From Blepharisma stoltei (taxonomy: Eukaryota; Ciliophora; Heterotrichea; Heterotrichida; Blepharismidae): a stretch of DNA of 64,000 nucleotides. The notes under the pieces are model-generated. The model did no database searches, had not been told where the DNA came from, and saw nothing but the letters and a program-made list of their open reading frames with translations. The stretch's first letter is position 1. The number at the start of each line of letters is the position of its first letter. The position numbers were made by a program, and so were the translations under genes. Shown piece after piece: positions 54,341 to 64,000 of this stretch. The DNA lies in NCBI GenBank assembly GCA_914767885.1, contig CAJZBQ010000024.1, positions 826,238-890,237 on the forward strand. Reading direction: 5' to 3'.

Positions 54341-55465
54341 ATATAAAATCAAGTATTAAATATATATTTAAACATGCCATCAATCGCGCTGTAATATTAT
54401 AGAACAAAAAATAGTGCAATCTCTTATATTTCTTATTATCAAGACTAGATAGTTTGGTATTTTAGGGGCGTTGCTCATTTATGCTTGACTCCCCCAAGTC
54501 TAATAAGACTTTAATTGATTGGTTCAGAATAATAAAAATTTAAAATAAATGATTAACCAGCGATTAGATGATTTCAGCAAGCTTAATGCTTTGACAAGCC
54601 AGATATGAATCAACAACCCTTATCGCCTGGAGCAACGTGCAAAATGTTTTCAAATTATTTCACACACAATGCAAATGTAATGCAGCTTGTGAAGCCGAGT
54701 CCAGAAAATCCCTCCAGATATGATTGTTTAGCAAACATAATAAACCTCATGAAAAGCATAGAAAATATAATTTCGAGATCTATGGGGTTGGATAAATCAG
54801 TGATCTCAATTATCAGCAGCACAAGCATTCTGGAGTCTAGCAAAAGGTCATCATTATGCATTAGAAAGAAATAGCTGAGAAGAATTGGGAGGAAAATTAA
54901 GGGGATATTACAAAGAATTTGAAAGCAATCAAATATTAAGCTCTATGTGGGCCGAATCGATACCAGAATACCATATAATTGTTCGAAGAATGTTTGGTAG
55001 GAAAAATGGAGTGAGTGAGGACCAACAATCAAGGAGAAGACCTTAGACCTCTCGAAAACTTATTTAATTGTTCGGAAATCAGCAAAAATGATGATGAAGC
55101 ACCTCGAAGAAAGGAAACTTATATAAAGTAACCACAATCTGATTTAAAAGTAAGGAAAAATTGCAGCTTCCCTTAAGCTTCAATTCTTTTTGAAGATGGT
55201 GATTAATAGCTATTCGTTTGTAGACAAGAGCCTTTTTATTTATAGTGTGTTAAATCATTGAATATTACCTTTATGTATTGTACCTTATTTATCATAATAT
55301 ACCGCTATAACCCAGAATAATAACGACCAGAAAAAATATGGTCAAGAGGACATACCTCATCTAGTCTAAGCCTGATTAGGCTCTTAAAATGATACATGGA
55401 AATTTGTTATTTTAGTTTTTCAAAACAATTGATAAATTCAAATTTATTTTTAAAATAAAAATGGG
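54341..55465. other. Region without a convincing gene
   Basis: AT-rich with scattered short frames (for example from 54541 and 54605) that do not join into a recognisable protein. It may hold decayed 5' parts of the AAA-ATPase-like gene that follows. Confidence 0.35.
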
Positions 55466-56056
55466 ATGGTTAATAGTGATCTAAATTTTTTCAGGGGCTA
55501 TATTGCACGACCTTGGAATTGGGGAAAAACTTTAAATATGGTGATGCTGCATTATTTTTCGCAGATTGAAGAAGATCTTCAACGTCTAAAGCTCAAAGCA
55601 TTAAGCACAAGAAATGAGACAAAAATCCTCAATGCGCTAAAATTTTCTCAAGTTGACGATGGGAAATTTATTGAGAATCATCTTGGGAAGCATCCAGTTA
55701 TATTTTTACAATTCGATTATATTATATTTACTCTCCATATTGTCTTAGTAAGGCAGCTGTGCGCACTCTGGAAATTTGTACTGATATTATTGAATGGAAT
55801 GCGAAAATTATGCATTAATTTTGGAGAAATTCAGCAAAATTATAACTTATCGAGTATAAATAAATTAATCCTAACCGGATCAATTTCAAGAGAAATAAAT
55901 GCATATTGAAAATTTGAAGAGCAGGAAAAACGCGAAAGAGAAGGCTATCCTGCTTTGGACTTCTTCATTCTTCGACTTTTAGACCTTGGCTATCTTACAA
56001 TAGAAGCAAATTGCATTAAGAAGAGAAATGATAAAATGCTATTAAATACAACATAA
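55466..56056 (+). pseudogene. AAA-ATPase-like (DUF1703-linked) gene remnant
   Basis: The frame, with one TGA Trp, reads FFRGYIARPWNWGKTLNMVM then LHYFSQIEED, matching the RPRRFGKSLxLSMLKYFF P-loop block of AAA-ATPase-like proteins. KFIENHLGKHPVIFLQF matches their HxxxYPVIFLSF strand, and FFILRLLDLGYLTIE their late GYLTI motif. Between them the usual 200-residue core with the acidic IDEYD motif is missing, and the N-terminal region is not found. The P-loop Ser is Thr and its Arg/Phe positions are changed. I read it as an internally deleted, decaying copy. Such genes are often multicopy and are linked to PD-(D/E)XK nuclease domains elsewhere. Confidence 0.5.
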
Positions 56057-56536
56057 AACTTATCGGATTTAACTAAATTACAATAAGACGCTCATATGGA
56101 TGCAAAATAAAAAACTTCCAAAAAAAATAAAAGTATGGTAACAGTAATGATTAAATAATTAAGAATTAGTTAAAATAAGCACATGAAGCATAATTATAAA
56201 TATTTATGCATTCAAACATTAAGACCTTTCATCACTCAATTAACGTTTTCGAAAAATTAATGAACTGTTTAGCGAAGATTCTTTGTCATCAATTGAAAAT
56301 AAAAAATGTCTAAATGGCTCAGGAAGGGTTGAGGATATTGATTCAGCAAGGAGAGCTATTTTTAACTTTTAATGAGAGTAAGGACATTGAAGAGATTTTA
56401 TCAAGTTTTTATCCAATATTGCGGAGAGGAAATGATGAAAGAATTAATCAGGAGCATGAAGAACTTTCGCAACAAAAATAGTAACTTTAAGTTTATTCTG
56501 GATTATCAGATTTAATAAATTAAGAATTAATTATGA
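56057..56536. other. Intergenic stretch with one small ORF
   Basis: A 55-residue frame at 56314-56481 (MAQEGLRILIQQGELFLTF) has balanced composition but no known family; it may be a leftover of the ATPase-like gene. Otherwise AT-rich. Confidence 0.35.
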
Positions 56537-59500
56537 TTAAATGCTACTCATTTCTTCCATCATCACTCCATCATCTACAAAATTGCTTATTCCTTGGGTT
56601 TTCCTTTTCTTTGAATAATATATTCCACATGCAATAGCAGCACCAAGGAAAATAAGTATCATTCCTCCTAAAGTCCATATGAATCAATGAAGTGAAGATT
56701 GTTGGCCAATTTTCCCTCTTCTAAGAACAAACACATCTGAAACTAATTTTTGGAATGAATTTTCTGCTTGAATTTGTATATAAAACTTATCAGTTCCCCA
56801 TCATTGCCTCATTTTTTTATAATTTTCTTCACTTATAGCAGGTATTTCTATGGTTTTTTGGTTTATAGAATATTCTTTTAGTATACACATAATAGTGTCT
56901 GCGAAAGAAATCACATTATTTTTAATAAAAAATATATTTTTGATGTTCACAGTTGTAGAAAAAGGAAAAAAACTTGGAGGAGAGTCATGTAGATTTATTA
57001 CTTCTATTAATGTAGATTGATATAAATCTATTTTAACGTCTGTAAAAATAATATACTTGCAGTCATCTTGGCATGATGTCAGCTTTGGGGAAAAAGTACT
57101 TGGCTTTAAAAAATTCAAACGGCAAAATAACGATCGAACCAGTTTTATGCTGGGTTTATCATTGATTGAATATTCGAGCAAAATCATTGAATTAGTCATA
57201 ATAAATAATCTCATTTGGCAAATAGAAAGAGATAGAAATTTATTTGAATTTGAATGCGGTATGCTTTCAATGATTATTGCTGAGCTATTTTCTTGAATTT
57301 CGATAATTCTCAGACCATATGAAAAATCAATAATGTAGAGGTATATAATGCCAAATTTGGATAGTATTATATCAATTGACTGGATTAAAAACGAATTTAC
57401 TCCAAGAGAAAAAAAATCAATATTTTCAATTTTTGTAACTCTCCCCTTGTGAGCGAGCACAAAATTTTTGTTAGATTAACTTTTGTTTTTTAAATAAACT
57501 AGATTAAATTATATTGTAAAATTTTGTTTATGGGAGACTCAAAAAATTAGATTTTTTCATAGATTAAAAATTTCTTGTCTGCTCAAAGAGGAGAGGATAA
57601 GAAAAACTCCATTTTCGTTTAATAAGCCCTTGTATCTGAGGATGCAGCTATTTGCATAGCTTTTAAAGCCATTAGTTTTTTCATATAAAAATATTTCAAA
57701 GCGCTGATTGTTAAGCTTAACTATATTTAAATTTTCAACAAACGATGGGATCCAAATATTACTTTCTGATCATAATGAAGATTTCTTTACCCCACCTGGG
57801 CAAAATATAATTAAACTTCTTTTTTAAATAAATTAATACCTTTAAATTAGAACAAATTTTAGAAAAGTTTAGAAGCGAAAATACATTTTTTATTTTCAAA
57901 AAGGCAAAATAAAATTGGATTTTTGCTCAAATTTAAATGGAGTATGTAATAAAATCATATTTAATGACAAGCAAAATATTTTTTTCTGCTCCCAGTAATG
58001 CTTTTTCTTGTCAAAATTCTTCTGTAACTGCAAAATATTTACAGGCTGCAAATATTATAATAATATTTTCATTAAAATCAATTGCATTAAAATTATCACA
58101 TAAAATAAAATCAGCAAAAATAAAATCCTTAAACATTAGAACCGAATCTATAATAGGAATGTTGGTAGAACGATCTATAATAATAAACTCATTTATTCCA
58201 TTAATCACTGATTTTTTTGCATTTTTAACAAAAATCTCATAAGTCCTTTCATAACAAGATTTGATTTTTACTGATGAAATTTCTTTAAAGTTATTTTCCA
58301 TATGCACAGGAGAAAATTCAGGATTAACGCTTTCTGAATTGATTTCGTTTATTAGAATTGAAACTTTGATGCCATTTCCATGTAAAATCTTACTGAGATC
58401 AACAATCTTGTGTTGGTAGTATGGAGCTTCAATTATTTTTTGTAAATTATTATTTTCAATCCAAATGGTGTTATGATTTGTGTGAAAATTAAACAAAATG
58501 TCAACTATTGACTTAAAATTAGTGTTTTCAGCTAAAATCGAGATCTTTCCTTCTTCTATTTTATTTTCTGAGTAAACAGTTTGGTTTAGCATTATATTTA
58601 TTCCAATAGGAAGTGAGCATTTATTTTCAATTGGATATACCTGCTGATTACATCTTAATTTATAAATTCTTAAAATACTTTTATCATCAATCTGGCATAT
58701 TATTGGAATTTCCATAAAACTCTCTAGCTCTCTTTTAGAGTCAGCTAATTGGCACGATTCACCAAGATTAATCGTATACACCAATGCTTCAAATGCAAAT
58801 TTTGTTCAATCATATACAGCAATAATATTATCCACTTGTAGGAGGAGAATATTTTTCATGCTGATAAATAATTTAATAGTTCCTTTTAAATGGGGGACAC
58901 AAAATGAAATAGCGACACCACTGACCGCCATCTCCCGAACTTGTCAAGAGTTTGTGTACCAGACTAAGCAGGAAAAGGAGTCTACGGGCACTAGGCATTT
59001 ATTTTCTCGTTGTCCCTCGACCATGCTATCTTTTCAATAAACATTGGGAATAAAGACCTTTGCCCCTATGTCATTAGAGCCGAAGTCGAAAGCATTAATG
59101 GATTAATATTAGCTCGAGAGTTTATGCCTAGTTGAAGTTCCAATCATTTAAGTAGGAGCTGTAAAATCCCTAAATTGTGCACTCCAAGGTTCCACCGAAA
59201 GCAGAGAAGAGTTATCTCTGAGGAATGCTTACTCACCTTGGGAGTTTCGCCTGCAGCTCTTCAAAGATTTGTCTAGGTGCAATGCTAATCAAGGAGGCCC
59301 TAAACTTTGATCCTAATCTCTTTCAAATGAGGTCCCAAAGTTTTGAGATAATTGAGATTTATATCATATATGGCAATTGTACAGTCAGAAAATAATAAAG
59401 CAACAGCTGATTCCATTGATATAGACATTTTTTTTATATCTTTGTGAAAAATGTTAATGGTTTTAAGGATGAAAGAATAGTCACCATTGTAAACTGCTGG

Positions 59501-62500
59501 AAAATCAATCATAATTATACCGCTATTGTAAATTACGCATAATGATAAAATGATGACATAAGGATCCCCCCTCATTTGTCGAATTTTCTAGTCTTTTTTT
59601 TTATAAGAAATTTTTTTTCAGGACCTCATTTGTCCCAAAATCTAGTCAAAAATGATTTGTCCAATTTTCTAGTCTTTTTTTGATTTTTTCGAATGCCCTA
59701 AATTCTAGTTTTTTACTTTAAAAAAACTAGAAAATGAGACAATTGAGGTCCTGAAAAATATTTTTTCTCTATCAAAATTTCGACTAGAAAATTGGATAAA
59801 TGCGGTTCAAAAAAAATTTTTTTTTTCCTATAAAAAAAACTAGAAAAATGGACAAATGATAAAAGACTAGAAAATTGGACAAATGAGGGGGGGGGATCCT
59901 TATGAGCTTCGTTAGAAAAAATTCTTCGGCTTCTCAGAGAATCCTAATTTAGATATATCAGGTAAGTATAGTGAAATACACTAAGTAGCACGGGGCTTTT
60001 TTGGCTCAAGTTCTAGCCAAAAAGCCCCGTGCTACTTAGTGTATTTCACTATAACTGGGAGGGATGCACAATCTCCTAGCCTTACCCTATGGGCACTTGA
60101 GAAGCTTGGCTTTAATCCACACAGCACATCAGATAATAGTGGCTTTTAGGTAGAGCACGCGTAGGAGTTGAGTAATGCATGGCGCAATGTATCGAGTAAA
60201 AAATGGAATTTTAATAGTGATGAACCTAAAGGAAGATTATCTAGGGGGGTGCTGAATAAGCCACAATAGGGCAAATGGTTCGGTTTCATAATTAGTTTGG
60301 GTATATGACTTTACAGGGTGTAGTCTTATAATATATTACTAAATAAGTAAATTACATAAAAAACAATGTGATATTTATATAAAGATGAATGATCTAAAGT
60401 TTCTAGACCTTGGATATAAAGATCATTATCAATACCCAGCATTTCTTTATCTATTCTAAATAGTTTTTCCATTGAATTTGCTATATAAACATCTATCGCA
60501 AACTGGTTTGCACAAAAAATTGTCGTCCCCTGTTTGTCGTATCCAATAAATAAGCAGTCAATATCAGTCTGAACATCTGTGCAAATATATTCCTTAAGCC
60601 ATAACAATCAATGGCATCTTGACAATAAAAAGATTTGGTACTCATTGTCATAAGATACAACAAATCAGTTTAGTGTGGAGCCTAAATATCAAAACCTAAT
60701 AATGTTTGAATTATTTGATAATGTATAAATATTTTCTAAAGGATCTACTTCTTGAGCAATGACTTTATCGTCAAAACCATAAATAATGATTGCTTCGTAA
60801 ACTTTAATAAATACACTTTGAGGACGGCTATAGCTCAATTTTGACTCTTCATTCTCCTTAATGATATAAAACAAAAAGAAATGAAAAGTTCATCATTATA
60901 GATTTGGCACGCCAAAATGATTTTGGCAGCTTCATCTAGCCTGAATCTGACAGAGAGGAAGGAGATCAGGCTAGAGCTGAGCTTGCGCTACAATGGGTTT
61001 GGTAACAAAATAATTTCTTTTAAAATATTATCATGATCAGGAAAAGATCAACTGACAGTAATATCAGATGGAAGCTCAGCATTTATAAGACAGCAAGTAA
61101 GATTTGGCCCAGAATATAAAGAATCTGCATTAATTTTTATTTCTAAATTAGGTCCATATAAATATGCATCAATAGAAGCTGAATTCTTCTTATAAATATC
61201 TAAAGAGTTTGAAAGCACTGAAACAACATTAAAACTCTTTTTAACACTTTTTTTATTTGATTGGTTTGATTTTCCTGTAATTTCTGCATAAAAAGAGCTG
61301 TTTCCTGTTATTTCAATAGCTCAATCCTTCAAATTGACTAAAAAGGCTCTAATCCCATCATAATCATGCCTAATATAAAACATTTTTTCATTGAAAAACA
61401 CAGCCATTCACATTCCATTTTTATTAAATCCTTTATCTACAACCTTTTTTACATCGAAATTTGCAATATTATACTGCGGTGAATTTTCCCAGAATTCATT
61501 AAATTCATAAGCCATCAAATATAAAGTGTTATTTGCTTCCACTTGCATAAATAAAAAATTTGCACGAAACTGTATGGAATGAATTGACAATAATGCATTA
61601 AATGCATTATATGTATTGACTCAATAAAATTCAATTGGTGAGCTTCTTTGTGCAGTAAAAATTACTCCGCTATATGTGCTGATACCAATAGGCTGAAAAA
61701 AATTATTTCTTATTGCTTTAATCATATTGCTTGCAGGGCCATATTTTCTTAAGTCAATAAAATCGAAATATTGCCATTTAGACTTTATAACTTGAGATTT
61801 ATAAATTAATTAAAAATTAAAATAAATTCTCCTCGTCAATAGGTGGGGTTCTATAGCTCATTAAGACACTGTCTGGTGTGAAAAGCGATTGAGTGACTTA
61901 TACCCTTGCAAATAAGCCCAGGCCAAAACTCTAATTTTTTTGTAGTGCTTATTAAGTCGATTAGCGTTGCAGGCACCACCATTTTCTACTTCACCCTGCC
62001 AATCCTCTTGGTCAGATTACCCTGCTTAGGTCTTTCTGGGGATCTCTTTTATTCTTTTAATCACATTTCCACTATTCAAAGGTTTAATCCAGTAAGCCCC
62101 CTTCTCCTTCCCCTTGGCTTATCCGCTGCAAAGAGAAGACGATAAGACGCTGTTCAGTGGATTAGTTCACAAAGCAGCTGCTCAATGCTTAGTCCTTCTC
62201 TTAAAGTTTAAGCATCTCACAACTCTAAACAGTTTTTATGATATACGATTTAGAAATGATTAATCCCAGATTTGAATCTAATAAAAACAATTTGCTGAAA
62301 TCGCTTCAAGCTTGAACTATATTCATTTCACAATTTTCAAATTCTTTTAGGCCTATATAAGAGTGAAGCGAATATAATAACTTGCCCGAACTTATATGGG
62401 CAAAATCATATAAAAATACAGCTTGCTTTCGATTTTTAAATCTCCCAAAGAAGACCACCGCATTTAAGCTTTGCTCTTCCACATCAGAAATTTTTAAATC

Positions 62501-63070
62501 TGTTGTGTATTTAATATCTCAAAGGTATAATTTTCTTGGATGATCAGGCTTCATGGGTTCTTGGAATTTTATAAGATAAATTTCATTTTCTCATATTCCA
62601 AATATAGGATTTTTAAGGGATTTAGCAACTAAAATTATACATTTTAGATGTAGATAGTGGTATATAGCAGCTTGAGTGATTGTATTGCTTTTAATTTGAA
62701 AACTTCAGAGCTCTTCTATTTTTAATGTATTTTTCGCAAATAAATAAGCTGAAATGTGATTGATATCATATTTCAAAAAGAAAATGCCTTCAGGAAATTC
62801 AATAGAAGGGAATGTTTTATTAAAAATTGTATAATTTGTGCTTAAAGGTTTGGTGGGTAAATGCGAAATTAGATTCAGTGAAGAATCATGCTTTAACTTT
62901 ATATCATTTCCAGTCATGTTTGTATTTGAGATATAGAAGTCTATTTCATTATGTGAGAAATAATCATGAAGTCTTAAATTTATTGATTCATTTGGAGTCA
63001 AATAGAAGGTTTCAAAGTCTTTTAAAATTTCTTCTGATAAAACAGCCCCGATAATTACAATAAGCAGCAT
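56537..63070 (-). CDS. Large subtelomeric type I membrane protein, unknown family
   Basis: Removing six inserts (61802-62225, 60867-60988, 59559-60356, 58877-59313, 57757-57946 and 57436-57597) gives 1,467 codons. Residues 1-13 are a signal peptide (MLLIVIIGAVLSEE). The 1,390-residue ectodomain is rich in Asn, Ile, Lys and Tyr, with few Cys and repeating beta-strand-like hydrophobic runs, compatible with beta-propeller or lectin-like folds, but I recognise none. Near the C-terminus is one membrane helix (TLGGMILIFLGAAIACGIYY), a KKRK stop-transfer and a short acidic tail ending MMEEMSSI. At least ten TGA Trp codons occur. The ATG is 135 bp from the telomere repeat. A cell-surface or vesicle receptor-like role is a guess. 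Confidence 0.75.
57436..57597. mobile_element. Short CTCC-end element as IES (162 bp)
   Basis: Ends TA|ACTCTCCCCTTGTGAGCGAG and CTCAAAGAGGAGAGGA|TA, a shortened MITE relative. Exact removal gives GVFLTKIENIDFF. Confidence 0.75.
57757..57946. other. IES in the subtelomeric gene (190 bp)
   Basis: Between TA at 57757 and TA at 57947. Contains TTACCCCACC and CTTTAAATTAGAACAAAT, recalling the element at 14754. The join gives YDFIIWIPSFVENL in frame; ends moderately sure. Confidence 0.5.
58877..59332 (+). mobile_element. SINE-like retroinsert N in the subtelomeric gene
   Basis: Diverged 19-bp TSD: TAGTTCCTTTTAAATGGGG (58877-58895) and TAATCTCTTTCAAATGAGG (59314-59332). The body starts ACAAAATGAAATAGCGACACC. 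TA lies at the TSD start, and TA removal gives GPHLKEIIKLFISMKN in frame. Confidence 0.65.
59559..60356. mobile_element. Composite 798-bp IES in the subtelomeric gene
   Basis: Bounded by ACATA at both ends (TA at 59559 and 60357). The left part (59561-59900) is a TIR element with AGGATCCCCCCTCATTTGTC and its inverse, and inner inverted copies of AATTTTCTAGTC. The right part holds a hairpin (59967-60053). Removal of all 798 bp gives YHIVFYVIILSLCVIYNSG. Confidence 0.75.
59967..60053. repeat. 87-bp perfect-type hairpin
   Basis: Arms of about 40 bp start TATAGTGAAATACACTAAGT and include GCACGGGGCTTTTT, with a loop of about 8 nt (CAAGTTCT). TA-bounded on both sides, so it could be a small foldback element nested in the larger IES. 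Confidence 0.8.
60867..60988. other. IES in the subtelomeric gene (122 bp)
   Basis: Between TA at 60867 and TA at 60989. GC-richer than other short IESs, with inverted AGCCTGA/TCAGGCT words. Removal gives LLPNPLYIIKENEESKL. Confidence 0.65.
61802..62225. mobile_element. IES with a GC-rich SINE-like core (424 bp)
   Basis: TA at 61802 and at 62226. The middle (about 61840-62215) is GC-richer like the SINE inserts, but I found no clear TSD. Removal gives IIKTVYKSQVIKSKWQYF in frame. Confidence 0.6.
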
Positions 63071-63205
63071 GGCTGTAATAAATTATATAATAGAAAATAT
63101 GCTAAAATTATTAATTGGCTAGATAAATAATATTATTTTGAATAACATATATAAAATATATTAAATGACAAAGTTTTTATTTAAGAGGGAATTTTATTAA
63201 ATAGC

Positions 63206-64000
63206 TGGTGTTAGGGTGTTAGGGTGTTAGGGTGTTAGGGTGTTAGGGTGTTAGGGTGTTAGGGTGTTAGGGTAGGGTGTTAGGGTGTTAGGGTGTTAGG
63301 GTGTTAGGGTGTTAGGGTGTTAGGGTGTTAGGGTGTTAGGGTGTTAGGGTGTTAGGGTGTTAGGGTGTTAGGGTGTTAGGGTGTTAGGGTGTTAGGGTGT
63401 TAGGGTGTTAGGGTGTTAGGGTGTTAGGGTGTTAGGGTGTTAGGGTGTTAGGGTGTTAGGGTGTTAGGGTGTTAGGGTGTTAGGGTGTTAGGGTGTTAGG
63501 GTGTTAGGGTGTTAGGGTGTTAGGGTGTTAGGGTGTTAGGGTGTTAGGTGTTAGGGTGTTAGGGTGTTAGGGTGTTAGGGTGTTAGGGTGTTAGGGTGTT
63601 AGGGTGTTAGGGTGTTAGGGTGTTAGGGTGTTAGGGTGTTAGGGTGTTAGGGTGTTAGGGTGTTAGGGTGTTAGGGTGTTAGGGTGTTAGGGTGTTAGGG
63701 TGTTAGGGTGTTAGGGTGTTAGGGTGTTAGGGTGTTAGGGTGTTAGGGTGTTAGGGTGTTAGGGTGTTAGGGTGTTAGGGTGTTAGGGTGTTAGGGTGTT
63801 AGGGTGTTAGGGTGTTAGGGTGTTAGGGTGTTAGGGTGTTAGGGTGTTAGGGTGTTAGGGTGTTAGGGTGTTAGGGTGTTAGGGTGTTAGGGTGTTAGGG
63901 TGTTAGGGTGTTAGGGTGTTAGGGTGTTAGGGTGTTAGGGTGTTAGGGTGTTAGGGTGTTAGGGTGTTAGGGTGTTAGGGTGTTAGGGTGTTAGGGTGTT
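63206..64000 (+). repeat. Telomere: about 99 copies of TTAGGGTG
   Basis: A continuous array to the window end, G-rich strand reading outward, so this is a right chromosome end. The unit equals CCCTAACA on the other strand, the repeat of Blepharisma and Stentor. Two irregular units: TTAGGGTAGGGTG near 63268-63278 and TTAGGTG near 63545. The array starts abruptly after AAATAGCT with no subtelomeric repeat. Confidence 0.97.

Noticed and set aside
54605-54874. 89-codon frame upstream of the AAA-ATPase-like remnant
   Set aside because: Composition is unremarkable, it matches nothing, and neighbouring frames are equally open. Not enough support for a gene.
1-64000. Recent pseudogenisation as the cause of the broken genes
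   Set aside because: Every break coincides with a removable insert, intron or UGA codon, and lengths after removal are exact multiples of three in each gene. Random decay would not do this.

Overview
This is eukaryotic, AT-rich DNA from a heterotrich ciliate, most likely a Blepharisma-type germline chromosome or an assembly that keeps its internal eliminated sequences (IESs). Four signs point there. (1) In-frame UGA falls where conserved proteins have Trp, while UAA and UAG end genes. (2) Spliceosomal introns are 15-16 nt (clear cases at 38749, 41971 and 44482). (3) The right end is about 0.8 kb of an 8-bp telomere repeat, TTAGGGTG (CCCTAACA on the other strand). (4) Genes are broken by TA-bounded inserts whose removal restores the frame. 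Blepharisma is known for UGA=Trp, 15-16 nt introns and TA-bounded IESs derived from a Pogo-type MITE. The species is inferred.

Layout, left to right: coiled-coil protein (partial, 1-683); PTPS-like enzyme (1558-2134); VPS8 (3921-9471); DHHC palmitoyltransferase (9519-10780); eEF1A lysine methyltransferase (10857-11489); three uncharacterised minus-strand genes (12142-15469); ABCC transporter (16465-23759); LRR protein; fumarylacetoacetase; dual-specificity phosphatase; heptad-repeat coiled coil (24054-29060); two tandem long-chain acyl-CoA synthetases (29687-36564); phosphoacetylglucosamine mutase; divergent kinesin; CDKL-type kinase; EF-hand protein; OGG1 (38398-47812); coiled-coil genes; IWS1/Spn1; U-box/RanBP2-finger protein (48515-52306); a retro-inserted ORF (53416-54202); an AAA-ATPase-like remnant; and a very large type I membrane protein (56537-63070) whose start codon is about 135 bp from the telomere.

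Inserts interrupt at least twelve of these genes. They fall into (a) short non-repetitive IESs of about 50-160 bp; (b) TIR elements ending in a C-tract next to TA, mainly a MITE of about 320-390 bp with CTCCCCCCTCCGTGAGCG ends; (c) long foldback palindromes; (d) a 3-kb element with 345-bp TIRs around a 171-bp satellite; and (e) GC-rich SINE-like retroinserts with 9-19 bp target-site duplications (TSDs) and microsatellite tails. When the proposed segments are removed, the coding length of every multi-insert gene becomes a multiple of three and conserved motifs become continuous. Examples are VPS8 1,323 aa, ABCC 1,260 aa, FAH 424 aa, OGG1 310 aa and the subtelomeric protein 1,466 aa.

The genes are ordinary housekeeping functions with no pathway clustering. 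The interest lies in the eliminated DNA, above all in retroelements whose target-site duplications carry the TA needed for excision. All joins were worked out by hand from frame and family conservation. Short-IES ends are ambiguous wherever several TAs keep the frame.
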